A stretch of 64,000 nt of DNA, taken from the NCBI GenBank assembly GCA_944324455.1, contig CALUWJ010000006.1, positions 1 to 64,000 of the forward strand, read 5' to 3'. A program made the position numbers and the translations under genes. This stretch comes from Candidatus Gastranaerophilales bacterium (GTDB lineage: Bacteria > Cyanobacteriota > Vampirovibrionia > Gastranaerophilales > Gastranaerophilaceae). Below the pieces are notes generated by a model. The model ran no database searches, was not told the origin of the DNA, and saw only the letters and a list, made by a program, of their open reading frames with translations. This document shows, piece after piece, positions 17,964 to 26,113 of this stretch; the stretch's first letter is position 1, and every line of letters begins with the position of its first letter.

Positions 17964-18716
17964 TTATTTTAATCTTGTCCTTGCTTCTCTCATAGCGTCA
18001 AATATTGTATTTCTAGCATCTAGCGCTTGTTCTTTTGTTAGAGGCGGAATATCTTTTAGATGATATTCAAGACCTAAATTTTCATATTTTGGTATAGCTA
18101 AATCATGATAAGGTAAAACATCTAAAGCTTGGATATTATTTAATGTAGCTAAAAATTCACCTAATTGTTTTAAATATTTTTTATTATAAGTAATCGTAGG
18201 AACAACAACGTGTCTTATCCAGACAGGAATTTTTTTATCGGATAAATATTTTGCAAATTCCAAAATATTTTTATTAGGATGACCTGTTAATTTATTATGT
18301 TCATTAGAATCTATATGCTTAATATCAAGCATTACTAAATCGGTATGTTTTAAAAGTTCATCAATTTTTTTTGTATCAGAAAGATTAAACGTAACCCCTG
18401 AAGTATCTAAAGCAGTATGAATGTTTTTTTGCTTGGCTTGTTTAAATAGTTCTGTAACGAAATCAATCTGAGCTAAAGGCTCGCCGCCCGTAACAGTCAA
18501 ACCGCCATTTTTTAAAAATTCTTTAACGCTATCATATTTAGCAAGAATTTCATCTACACTCATTTTTTTATTAACATTAAAATCCCAAGTGTCTGGATTA
18601 TGACAATATAGACACCTCATAGGGCACCCTTGAACAAATACTACAAAACGTATCCCAGGGCCGTCTACCGTTCCGCATGATTCTATTGAATGAATATTAC
18701 CGATTGTTTGCGCCAT
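17964..18716 (-). CDS. pflA: pyruvate formate-lyase activating enzyme
   Basis: 250 aa from ATG 18716. A radical SAM enzyme that installs the glycyl radical on pyruvate formate-lyase. The start IESCGTVDGPGIRFVVF and the cluster motif CPMRCLYCHNPDTWD are diagnostic; GGLTVTGGEPL and the LDTSG and MLDIKH blocks follow. The upstream in-frame extension to 18785 is unlikely to be translated: AAAGGG sits before 18716 and the extension is hydrophobic and unlike the family. No pflB is adjacent; it must lie elsewhere. Confidence 0.93.
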   Translation of the reverse strand: MAQTIGNIHSIESCGTVDGPGIRFVVFVQGCPMRCLYCHNPDTWDFNVNKKMSVDEILAKYDSVKEFLKNGGLTVTGGEPLAQIDFVTELFKQAKQKNIHTALDTSGVTFNLSDTKKIDELLKHTDLVMLDIKHIDSNEHNKLTGHPNKNILEFAKYLSDKKIPVWIRHVVVPTITYNKKYLKQLGEFLATLNNIQALDVLPYHDLAIPKYENLGLEYHLKDIPPLTKEQALDARNTIFDAMREARTRLK

Positions 18717-18791
18717 TTTTAAACCCTTTTTGCTGATTATATAACACAAATAAAATAATGTAAACTTTTGTAAAAAATACTTCATTTATAC

Positions 18792-18819
18792 TAAAGTTTC
18801 GCTAAATAAAAACCGTAAA
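18792..18819 (+). promoter_or_regulatory. sigma-28 (FliA/SigD)-like promoter
   Basis: TAAAGTTT (18792-18799) is an 8/8 match to the flagellar sigma -35. After 12 nt comes ACCGTAAA (18812-18819), 5/8 to GCCGATAA and including the CCG core. The spacing is one base longer than the E. coli consensus but within the range seen for sigma-D. It lies 38 bp upstream of the gene at 18858 next to the flagellar operon. Confidence 0.6.
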
Positions 18820-18857
18820 AAATAATATAAATAAAAACAATGGAGGCAATGACAGTT

Positions 18858-19919
18858 ATGGGTATGGCAGCATCACAAGCAAGATTTCTTGGTTTAACAG
18901 CCAGAAAGAGCAATGTTGAATATCAAGGTCAACAAATAAACCAACAAAGAACAGCTTTAGCTAATGAAAGCTCTAATTTATACACTCAAATGATGGAATT
19001 AACAGTTCCTACACCTCCATCTACATCTGATTATATGAAAACTTCTTATGTTTTGGAAGATTCAGGCAGTTATGATCAAAGCGATTATCAAATTACAAAT
19101 TTGACTAAAACTTATGATAAATCAGGTGAATATTTAATTAACTTAACCACTAAAAAAGAAACAACAGCGGTAAGCTCTGAAACTTATGATTTTAGTGCAA
19201 TCATAGATACAACAGACCCAAATACAGGAGCTAATGTTAAAACAATTCGTTTAACCGACAGAATTGACAGCAGCAAAACAATTTCACTTAATTATATAGA
19301 AAACGATTTAAACGCTTATGATGATAAAGGAGCACTTTCAGTTACCGCAAATCAAATTTATCAAATTGATCCCGATAAAGAATTAAACGGTTATGAACAA
19401 TGCAAAAACGATAACCCTGATATCGCTTATTTTTATCAAGACAAAAGCGGTAAAAACCATTTTCTAACTGAAGAACAATTAACAAGAATGTTAGATGGCG
19501 ACACTGATGATTCATATACATTCTCTAACACATATACATACTCTAAAGAAGTATCAACACAAGTTAAAGGTTATGTAGAAACATCAGACACAGGAAGATA
19601 TAGCACAATTCAAATCGAAGATAATGAAAATTATCCAAATGATTTAAGAGGTAAAACATTCTCTCTATCAACAGTGCAAGAAATGGATCAAAGCTCATAT
19701 GATGACGCTTACAATGATTATCAATATCAAAAAGCATTATATGAAAAATCTATTTCTGATATAAATGCTCAAACAGAACAAATTCAAAAGAAAGACCAAC
19801 AGCTTGAATTAAGACTGGATCAACTTGATACAGAACAAAATGCAATAGCAACAGAAATGGATTCAGTAACAAAAGTTATTGAAGACAACGTTGAAAAAAC
19901 ATTCAAAATATTTGCATAA
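18858..19919 (+). CDS. unrecognised protein with sigma-28-like promoter, flagellar neighbourhood
   Basis: 353 aa. The start is set by GGAGG at 18842-18846: ATG 18858 is 11 nt away, whereas the in-frame ATG 18849 is only 2 nt away. The N-terminal ~45 residues (ASQARFLGLTARKSNVEYQ, QQINQQRTALANESSNLY) form a Gln/Asn-rich helix resembling export-competent N-termini of flagellar axial proteins. The middle (about 60-290) is beta-rich, acidic and Tyr/Ser/Thr-rich. The C-terminus (about 300-353) is a coiled coil ending EKTFKIFA. No signal peptide and no cysteine-rich motif; one Cys only. A late, exported flagellar or surface protein is a reasonable inference, but no family is recognised. Confidence 0.8.
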   Translation: MGMAASQARFLGLTARKSNVEYQGQQINQQRTALANESSNLYTQMMELTVPTPPSTSDYMKTSYVLEDSGSYDQSDYQITNLTKTYDKSGEYLINLTTKKETTAVSSETYDFSAIIDTTDPNTGANVKTIRLTDRIDSSKTISLNYIENDLNAYDDKGALSVTANQIYQIDPDKELNGYEQCKNDNPDIAYFYQDKSGKNHFLTEEQLTRMLDGDTDDSYTFSNTYTYSKEVSTQVKGYVETSDTGRYSTIQIEDNENYPNDLRGKTFSLSTVQEMDQSSYDDAYNDYQYQKALYEKSISDINAQTEQIQKKDQQLELRLDQLDTEQNAIATEMDSVTKVIEDNVEKTFKIFA

Positions 19920-19930
19920 AACACAATCGC

Positions 19931-19958
19931 AAAAAGGGCTTATTGATAAGCCCTTTTT
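19931..19958 (+). terminator. terminator after the 353-aa gene
   Basis: Inverted repeat AAAAAGGGCTTAT / ATAAGCCCTTTTT followed by further T residues, 11 bp after the stop codon. Confidence 0.85.
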
Positions 19959-20020
19959 AATTTTTATATCATACATTTATATTATTTTGTGGAAAAAATC
20001 AATCTTAGGGTTTATAATAT

Positions 20021-20048
20021 AAAAAAAGCTCCTTAATAAATTAAGGAG
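20021..20048 (-). terminator. terminator of the flagellar operon
   Basis: On the minus strand CTCCTTAA/TTAAGGAG stem (20048-20029) is followed by a run of seven T residues (20027-20021). It lies about 30 bp after the flgL stop. Confidence 0.75.
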
Positions 20049-20076
20049 AAATAATGGTAAGTTAAACTTTTTATTT

Positions 20077-20985
20077 TTAGATATAATCTAATAAAGATAC
20101 ACCTTGTAGAACCATTGAGCCTATTTGATAACTCATTTGAAGGCTATTCTGTGCGTTAGATAATTCCGTTGCAGCAGATATTATATCTAAATCCTCTAAA
20201 TCCGATTTATCTTCTGTTAGAGAAACTATTGTTGATTCATTGATTGCTTTAGTGGAATCCAGTTTTGTAACCAAAGCAGAAACAGACCCTTGAGCCTTTG
20301 TCACATTTTTTGTTGTATCATCTAATGCTTTTAATTTTTCTCTTATTGCATCGTAATCAAGAGTATCAGCGTTTAATAATTCATCTAGCTCACTCATCTG
20401 ACTAAAGAAATTATTTACATCATCAGAGCCCATAATATCTTCGCCGACAACATTATAAGCAAATGTCGTATCCTCTGAAATTGTTAAATTTCTTTTACCT
20501 CCATCAGAAGGTGAACCTTGATAAACTATATTTCCATCCACATCTTCACTATATGGTTTAGTTTCAGTATATGTACCTGAAAAAATATAATTATCCATAT
20601 ATTTTGTATTCATTTTATCCATGATTGTTGCAACTCTTTGTTTTATTTCAACTGCAATAGCTTTGGCAGAATCAGGCGTTGTTGTGGCACTTGCAGCTTC
20701 AACAACAAGAGAATTAATTGCTGTTACTTCATCTTGAATATCACCTAGGGTATCATAAGCTAAATTCATCTCGTTTGTTGCAGCTTCAATGTTGCTTTGA
20801 TATAAATTTAATTTTGATAATTGTTCTTCTAATTTTAAAACACGAGTTGCATCAACAGGATTTTCAGAAACTTTTGTGAAATTTTTTCCTGAAGAAATTT
20901 TATTTATAATATCGCTATATTTATTATAAGCTCCCGTCATAGAGCCTGTTGCCATACTTGTTATTGTAGAAGTTGCTATGCGCAT
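20077..20985 (-). CDS. flgL: flagellar hook-associated protein 3 (FlgL)
   Basis: 302 aa, the usual length. FlgL forms the second hook-filament junction ring. The N-terminus (TSTITSMATGSMTGAYNKYSDIINKISSGK, conserved flagellin-like D0/D1 helix) and SENPVDATRVLKLEEQLS match FlgL/flagellin. The C-terminal helix has SAATELSNAQNSLQMSYQ, the typical export and polymerisation segment. AAAGGA lies upstream of the ATG. It is the last gene of the operon, 20 bp after flgK. Filament flagellin itself is not in the window. Confidence 0.93.
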   Translation of the reverse strand: MRIATSTITSMATGSMTGAYNKYSDIINKISSGKNFTKVSENPVDATRVLKLEEQLSKLNLYQSNIEAATNEMNLAYDTLGDIQDEVTAINSLVVEAASATTTPDSAKAIAVEIKQRVATIMDKMNTKYMDNYIFSGTYTETKPYSEDVDGNIVYQGSPSDGGKRNLTISEDTTFAYNVVGEDIMGSDDVNNFFSQMSELDELLNADTLDYDAIREKLKALDDTTKNVTKAQGSVSALVTKLDSTKAINESTIVSLTEDKSDLEDLDIISAATELSNAQNSLQMSYQIGSMVLQGVSLLDYI

Positions 20986-21005
20986 AATAAAAATCCTTTT
21001 TTATC

Positions 21006-22553
21006 TTATACCATATTAATAACTACGCCAAACAGGTCGTTAACCGTTGAAAACAATTTAGCTGAAGCCTCATAAGCCCTTTGAAATTTAATCATATCAG
21101 CCAGTTCTTCATCAATATTTACACCAATTAAATTTGCATAATTCATTGCACTGGAATCCGCTATATCTTGATATGTTTCTGCTTTTGAAGCAATATTAGC
21201 TGCATCAAGTCCGTTTTTTGATGCATTATTAATTAAAAATTGAGATAATGTACAATTGTTATTACCGCCGCCATAAGAACAAATTTTTGCATTTTGCAGA
21301 GCCGTAATTTCAGTTGCGTTATCAGAATTTCCGATTGCATTAACCCAAGATGGGTCAACTGCTCCTGTTTCATCTTTAAAATCGTTTAAATCTATTCTTG
21401 CTGCACTAACTAAAAACGGATTTTCAACAATATTAGCATTAACTTTAATATTTGATGCATCAATTACCCCTGCGCCGTCGGAAGCCACAAACATAGCTTC
21501 TGTGGCTTTTTCTAAAATAACATTACCATCAGCATCTGTTGTTAAAGAAGCCGCAAAAACATCACCATTATCATAAGTTTGAATAGCATTCATTGCATTT
21601 GCAAAAGCAGTTGCTGCGCTATTTAGCGCTTCTTTCATATCATTCACATTTGCAAACTTTTCGCCTGAACCATTCAAAAAGTCAATATAAGCCTTCATAG
21701 AACCGGATTTAATAGCTTCATTTACACCGTTTTCAATAACATAAGCTTCATTTTCCGTTGATTGTAAACTGAATTTAACTGCATTATCTTTATCTTGAGG
21801 GTCATATTGAGCATTTAGCGTATATTTTTGCTCGCAACCTTGTACAACTGCCGTGTTTCCAATATAAACATTTACAGTTCCATTGGCATTTTTATCAGTT
21901 GTAATATCGATATAATTGGATAATTCTTCTAAGACACTTTCAATTTGAGATTGAGTAGATGGGCCTTGGTTATTTTTAATGTGTGCTTCATTTAACTCTG
22001 CTAAATTTTTCAATAAAGAATTTACAATATCAGTATTTGTTTGAACAGTATCAAAAGTATCTTGTTGTAAATTATCGTATTTTTTTGAAACTTCGTTAAA
22101 TTTATCACATACATTTTGAGCAGCTAAAACATATTGCTGTCTTATAGACATATCTGTCGGATATTTTTCTAAATTGGCTGCAGCCGTATAAAATTCGTTT
22201 AAAAGATTATTTAAACCATTATCACCCAAATCATCAGCGATATCTTCTAACGCCCCAAGAGCGTCATTTAAGGTGTTATAATATTGAGCATCGGAATTAG
22301 TATCCAATTTATCTCTAAAAGCACCATCATTGGCATAATCTGTTAATGACGAAATTGAAGCACCGTTCATTCCTTTAATTGTAGAAATAACAGTTGAGCA
22401 ATTTGTTGTGTATTCGTTTGTTTGAAAATCAACTCTTTGTCTTCTATAACCCTCAACATTAACATTAGCAATATTTTGAGAAACAACAGTCATTGCATAC
22501 TGATTATTTTTCAGTGAGCCAAGGGCAATATTCATACTTTGATTTAGCGACAT
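21006..22553 (-). CDS. flgK: flagellar hook-associated protein 1 (FlgK)
   Basis: 515 aa, the first hook-filament junction protein. The rod-protein-like N-terminal block (MNIALGSLKNNQYAMTVVSQNIANVNVEGYRRQRV) contains the NIANVNVxGYxRQ motif. GLNNLLNEFYTAAANLEKYP is typical FlgK. The C-terminus has ELADMIKFQRAYEASAKLFST, the conserved D0 helix of rod/hook proteins. Genes flgN and candidate flgM lie just upstream in the operon and flgL just downstream, the same order as in Bacillus. Confidence 0.94.
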   Translation of the reverse strand: MSLNQSMNIALGSLKNNQYAMTVVSQNIANVNVEGYRRQRVDFQTNEYTTNCSTVISTIKGMNGASISSLTDYANDGAFRDKLDTNSDAQYYNTLNDALGALEDIADDLGDNGLNNLLNEFYTAAANLEKYPTDMSIRQQYVLAAQNVCDKFNEVSKKYDNLQQDTFDTVQTNTDIVNSLLKNLAELNEAHIKNNQGPSTQSQIESVLEELSNYIDITTDKNANGTVNVYIGNTAVVQGCEQKYTLNAQYDPQDKDNAVKFSLQSTENEAYVIENGVNEAIKSGSMKAYIDFLNGSGEKFANVNDMKEALNSAATAFANAMNAIQTYDNGDVFAASLTTDADGNVILEKATEAMFVASDGAGVIDASNIKVNANIVENPFLVSAARIDLNDFKDETGAVDPSWVNAIGNSDNATEITALQNAKICSYGGGNNNCTLSQFLINNASKNGLDAANIASKAETYQDIADSSAMNYANLIGVNIDEELADMIKFQRAYEASAKLFSTVNDLFGVVINMV

Positions 22554-22571
22554 AATAATAAATCCTTTTAA

Positions 22572-22967
22572 TTATGCTTCTTCCGTGATTGATGATATAT
22601 CTAAACTCTCGCCATTAGCACAACTTTCTCCTTTTGAATTATAAGAAGAATTTTCTTGTTGTGCTATATTTAAAATACCAGATAATATATTATTTATAAC
22701 ATCAAGCGAATGTTTTATTAAGATTTCGTTATTTTCTTGGATTGCTTTAATTTCTTGACCAAGAGCCTTTAATTCTTCTTTTTGTTCTTTTGTAAAATCA
22801 TTTTGAGTGTTTTTTAAGTCAAACTTTTTAATTTGTTCACTCAATTCTATTGTCATTTCATCAGTTCTATTTAATTCATCAAGATTTTTTTTAATAATAG
22901 CTTGTTTTTTTAAAATTAAAACTTCTTTTAATTTATTATATGTTTCATATACTTCGCTGTAATTCAT
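22572..22967 (-). CDS. flgN: FlgN-like export chaperone
   Basis: 131 aa, all-helical and charged (long coiled-coil region about 5-110), without signal peptide. Similarity to FlgN is structural rather than by strong motif: size, helical composition, and position directly before flgK-flgL, the proteins FlgN chaperones. AGGGGA precedes the ATG. The 18-bp gap to flgK supports co-translation. The last ~25 residues are Ser/Asn/Gly-rich and probably flexible. Confidence 0.7.
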   Translation of the reverse strand: MNYSEVYETYNKLKEVLILKKQAIIKKNLDELNRTDEMTIELSEQIKKFDLKNTQNDFTKEQKEELKALGQEIKAIQENNEILIKHSLDVINNILSGILNIAQQENSSYNSKGESCANGESLDISSITEEA

Positions 22968-22981
22968 TAAATCCCCTATTT

Positions 22982-23296
22982 TTACGCGGAATAATCCGCA
23001 ATTACGCTTCTACCATACATTAGACCATAATTAATATCGTCAATAGATAAATTTTCACCTAAATCACTTGCATACTTTTGAATTTCTGCAACATCAATTT
23101 TATTTCCCTGTTTTTCCATTGTTTTTTGTATATTTTGCTCCTCTAACAATGCAATATCATCTTTTTTAAAATCTTCAACATTATTATCTTTTGAATCCAT
23201 TGAAGCTTTAAAAGCTTTATTTGCACTGTTTAAATTGATTTTTGAAACAGGATTAATATTAATTGAAGATACTTGAGTATTATTATTTATATCCAT
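22982..23296 (-). CDS. candidate FlgM-like anti-sigma factor
   Basis: 104 aa. The N-terminal half is Asn/Ser/Lys-rich and disordered-looking; the C-terminal half is helical (DVAEIQKYASDLGENLSIDDINYGLMYGRSVI). This matches FlgM in size and in having a disordered N-terminus and helical sigma-binding C-terminus. The gene lies between flgJ and flgN-flgK-flgL, where flgM sits in Bacillus. Primary-sequence similarity to FlgM is weak. It would be the natural inhibitor for the sigma factor of the promoter at 18792. It could instead be an unrelated flagellar protein. Confidence 0.6.
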   Translation of the reverse strand: MDINNNTQVSSININPVSKINLNSANKAFKASMDSKDNNVEDFKKDDIALLEEQNIQKTMEKQGNKIDVAEIQKYASDLGENLSIDDINYGLMYGRSVIADYSA

Positions 23297-23298
23297 TT

Positions 23299-23634
23299 TT
23301 AACCTTTAACAGTCTTTTCTAATTGTGTGTATAATTGCTTTGCAATTCCGATACTTGTGTGCGGATTATTTGCAATATTTCTTGCAATATCATTATACAT
23401 AAATGATTTTAGGTTATCCATATATTTAGATTCTTGAAATAAAGACCCCTCTTTATCTACTGTTTTATCTAATTCATGTAACATTTTTGCAACAAATATA
23501 GATTCAAATTCTTTTGAAACTTTTTCCAATTGTTCTTTTTCAGTTTTTGAAGTTCTTTTAATGTTTTCAATTTCAGCTAAATCAGAGCTGTTTTGAATGT
23601 AACTTCCGCCAATTGAATTAACATAATTGTTCAT
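23299..23634 (-). CDS. flgJ: FlgJ rod-binding domain protein
   Basis: 111 aa, only the FlgJ N-terminal rod-binding (capping) domain. FESIFVAKMLHELDKTV and YNDIARNIANNPHTSIGIAKQLYTQL are the characteristic motifs. The proteobacterial C-terminal muramidase half is absent; a separate transglycosylase (27766-28470) heads the same operon. The start overlaps the end of flgI by one base and it is 2 bp from the candidate flgM. Confidence 0.9.
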   Translation of the reverse strand: MNNYVNSIGGSYIQNSSDLAEIENIKRTSKTEKEQLEKVSKEFESIFVAKMLHELDKTVDKEGSLFQESKYMDNLKSFMYNDIARNIANNPHTSIGIAKQLYTQLEKTVKG

Positions 23635-24752
23635 TAAATCACCTCAATTTCAGCTTGCAAACTACCTGCAGACGATAAAGCCTGTAAAATCGCAATTAAA
23701 TCAAGAGGAGTAACCCCAATATTATTCAAAGCACTAACTAAATCAGACAAATTTGAATTAGCTTCCATTTCAATTAATGAGCCTTGCTTTTCAGTTATTT
23801 GTATAGCAGCATTTTGTTGAATTGCAGTTTGACCTTGAGCAAAAGGGTTAGGCTGAACTACTTCATTTTGCGTTTGAATAGTTATTGTTATTCCGCCATG
23901 GGCAATAGCAGCGGGCATTAATTTTGTGTTTCCGCCTATGACAATTGTTCCTGTTCTTTCATTTACAACAACTTTTGCTTTTTCTGAAATTGCACCTACT
24001 ACCTGATTTTCAATTAATGATAAAAATGTTACTCTGTCATTTCTGTATCTTTGAGGAATTGTAACCCTAACAGCTCCACCATCAAGCGCTTGAGCTGGAG
24101 CAACCCTTGTTGAAATTGTTTTAGATATTCTACTTGCCATAGTGTAGTCTGCTTTATCTAAAAGCAAAGTTAAACTTGTTTCATCACCAATTGTAGATAA
24201 AATATCACGCTCTACTATACCGCCATTTGGAACTCTGCCTGTTGTAGTAACACCTTTTGAAGCACTTGCTCCTCCTTGAGAGGCTCTAATTCCACCTACT
24301 GTAACAGGGCCTTGCGCTACTGCTACAATTTCTCCGTTTGGTGCTCTTAATTGTGTTTGAACCAAAACGCCGCCGGCTAAACTTTTAGCATCTGCCATAG
24401 CTGAAACTGTTACATCAATTTTATCTCCTTCTTTTGCAAAAGGAGGAATATTAGCAGTAACAATAACGGCAGCAGAAGTACCTTTTTGAATGTAGTTTGA
24501 CTGGTCAATAACAGTTCCTAAAGCTAACAACATTTGTTGACTTGTCATTTGTGTATGACGAGAGTTATCGCCTGTATTCTGCAAACCAACCACAAGCCCA
24601 TAGCCTACAACTTGGTTCTCTCTAATCCCTTTAACATGGGTTATATCTTTTATCCTTAGAGTTTGCTCTGATATTGCCTTAACTTCACCAACAAAGCTAA
24701 AGAAAACCATAAGAATTAAAAATATTGCTGCTGTTATTTTTTTAAGTTTCAT
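23634..24752 (-). CDS. flgI: flagellar P-ring protein FlgI
   Basis: 372 aa from ATG 24752. FlgI makes the periplasmic P-ring in the peptidoglycan layer. There is an N-terminal signal peptide (about 25 residues, ending VKA). RIKDITHVKGIRENQVVGYGLVVGL and NTGDNS are the family signature; GNTKLMPAAIAHGGITI and SLSDLVSALN-type blocks follow. The ATG at 24761 abuts AGG; the next ATG (24752) has AGGA at 8 nt, so it is the better start. P and L rings occur only with an outer membrane. Confidence 0.95.
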   Translation of the reverse strand: MKLKKITAAIFLILMVFFSFVGEVKAISEQTLRIKDITHVKGIRENQVVGYGLVVGLQNTGDNSRHTQMTSQQMLLALGTVIDQSNYIQKGTSAAVIVTANIPPFAKEGDKIDVTVSAMADAKSLAGGVLVQTQLRAPNGEIVAVAQGPVTVGGIRASQGGASASKGVTTTGRVPNGGIVERDILSTIGDETSLTLLLDKADYTMASRISKTISTRVAPAQALDGGAVRVTIPQRYRNDRVTFLSLIENQVVGAISEKAKVVVNERTGTIVIGGNTKLMPAAIAHGGITITIQTQNEVVQPNPFAQGQTAIQQNAAIQITEKQGSLIEMEANSNLSDLVSALNNIGVTPLDLIAILQALSSAGSLQAEIEVI

Positions 24753-24769
24753 TTTTATCATCCTATTTA

Positions 24770-25375
24770 TTAGAATATTGTTCTTATTGTTCTATTTAAG
24801 ATACCTTCATTTTGACCGCGAGAAACAGTACCAGCACCGTTCATGGCAAATTGAAGATTTGCTACTTGGCTTGAATAAATTTCTCCTGATTGATTAATCC
24901 ATTTTGGATCAACTATCCCTGAAATAATCAAATCAAGTCTTTCATTTTGATTAACTAAACTTTTTTTACCTTGTACCAATAAATTACCGTTTGGTAAAAC
25001 CTGTACAACTTGTGCTACAACAACATCAGACAGTGTAAGACTTCTTGATAATTGAGTTTGCCCTTGAACATCCAATGAACCATCTGTTCCATTTAGTGCA
25101 CCTTTTAATTTTGTTTTAAAAAGTATATTAATTGCATTTGTGAAATTTTCTGCTAAAGAACTGGATTTTTGCGTATTATAAGCACCTGTATCAACCATAT
25201 TAGGAGCTTCATCTATAACTATTGAAACTAAATCTCCAACCCCTCTTGCTCTTACAGATGAATATAGTGCTCTTGGTTCTATCACTGCATTTTGAGAAGC
25301 ATTCAATGAAAATAAGCTTTCTGCGTACACTGACATTGTTGATAATATTATTAAAGACACCATTAACTTTTTCAT
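24770..25375 (-). CDS. flgH: flagellar L-ring protein FlgH
   Basis: 201 aa, FlgH core present: SLFSLNASQ, ARGVGDLVSIVI, TLSDVVVAQVVQVLPNGNLLVQG, LIISGIVDPKWI and SSQVANLQFAMNGAG. FlgH is normally a lipoprotein of the outer-membrane L-ring, with a lipobox Cys after the signal peptide. Here the signal peptide ends SVYA and there is no cysteine in the protein at all, so it should be cleaved by signal peptidase I and assemble without a lipid anchor. It lies between flgA and flgI in the operon. Confidence 0.92.
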   Translation of the reverse strand: MKKLMVSLIILSTMSVYAESLFSLNASQNAVIEPRALYSSVRARGVGDLVSIVIDEAPNMVDTGAYNTQKSSSLAENFTNAINILFKTKLKGALNGTDGSLDVQGQTQLSRSLTLSDVVVAQVVQVLPNGNLLVQGKKSLVNQNERLDLIISGIVDPKWINQSGEIYSSQVANLQFAMNGAGTVSRGQNEGILNRTIRTIF

Positions 25376-25377
25376 TT

Positions 25378-26100
25378 TTATATCCTTACTATCACTTCTG
25401 ATGATGAATGCACTATTGCATTATATGTTTTATTATATGTATTTGAGCGAACAGGAATTGCTTCACCTATTGCGCCCTCTTTTAAGGCTTTTCCTTGTAA
25501 TTTTATTTTTAAACCTTTATCTGATAAAAATACAATATCTACCATAGAATTTTTAACTATAACAGATTTTTCCTTAACCCCATTAGATAGAATAACACTT
25601 CCTTTTGGGAAATTTCTTTTAGCAACCGAGTTTGAAATATATGAGTCATAAGTATTTCCTAAGAATTTTGAGATTTCTTTTTTGGCTAAAATAGTATTTT
25701 TATTATTTATCTCGCCATTAAAAGGAATTTGTTCATTTGCAATCAAAACATTTTTATACACAAGAGTTTGAACATTTATATTTAAAATTTTAACTATGTT
25801 GTTATTTCCATCTTTTATAACCACTCTTTTATATGAATTAGGGCTAAATGTTGATTCTTGATTGATTAATTCAACTTTTGGAATTAAATTATCTTTTGTT
25901 ATTATATTTTCTCTTGGAATACCTTGAATATTCACTTTTATTTCAACATCATTCAATGGTAATAATTTTTTTGTTTCGGCTAAAGCTTTTGATTTAATTA
26001 AAGAATTTAAATTATCATAAGTTAAACAATAGCAAAAAGCTCCTTGCATTGTTAAAACAAGAGTTAAAAATAATATTAAATTTTTAATCATCCTTTTCAT
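25378..26100 (-). CDS. flgA: FlgA, P-ring assembly chaperone
   Basis: 240 aa periplasmic chaperone for FlgI. It has an N-terminal signal peptide (about 24 residues) and a C-terminal SAF-type domain: VLIANEQIPFNGEIN, FPKGSVILSNGV and GLKIKLQGKALKEGAIGEAIPVRS are typical FlgA. AAAAGG lies 6 nt before ATG 26100. The gene is placed between flgG and flgH, matching an assembly role. Confidence 0.9.
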   Translation of the reverse strand: MKRMIKNLILFLTLVLTMQGAFCYCLTYDNLNSLIKSKALAETKKLLPLNDVEIKVNIQGIPRENIITKDNLIPKVELINQESTFSPNSYKRVVIKDGNNNIVKILNINVQTLVYKNVLIANEQIPFNGEINNKNTILAKKEISKFLGNTYDSYISNSVAKRNFPKGSVILSNGVKEKSVIVKNSMVDIVFLSDKGLKIKLQGKALKEGAIGEAIPVRSNTYNKTYNAIVHSSSEVIVRI

Positions 26101-26113
26101 ACTTTGCCTTTTA

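Noticed and set aside
18717-18785. 23-residue N-terminal extension of PflA
   Set aside because: The extension is hydrophobic and unlike the family, and AAAGGG precedes the ATG at 18716.
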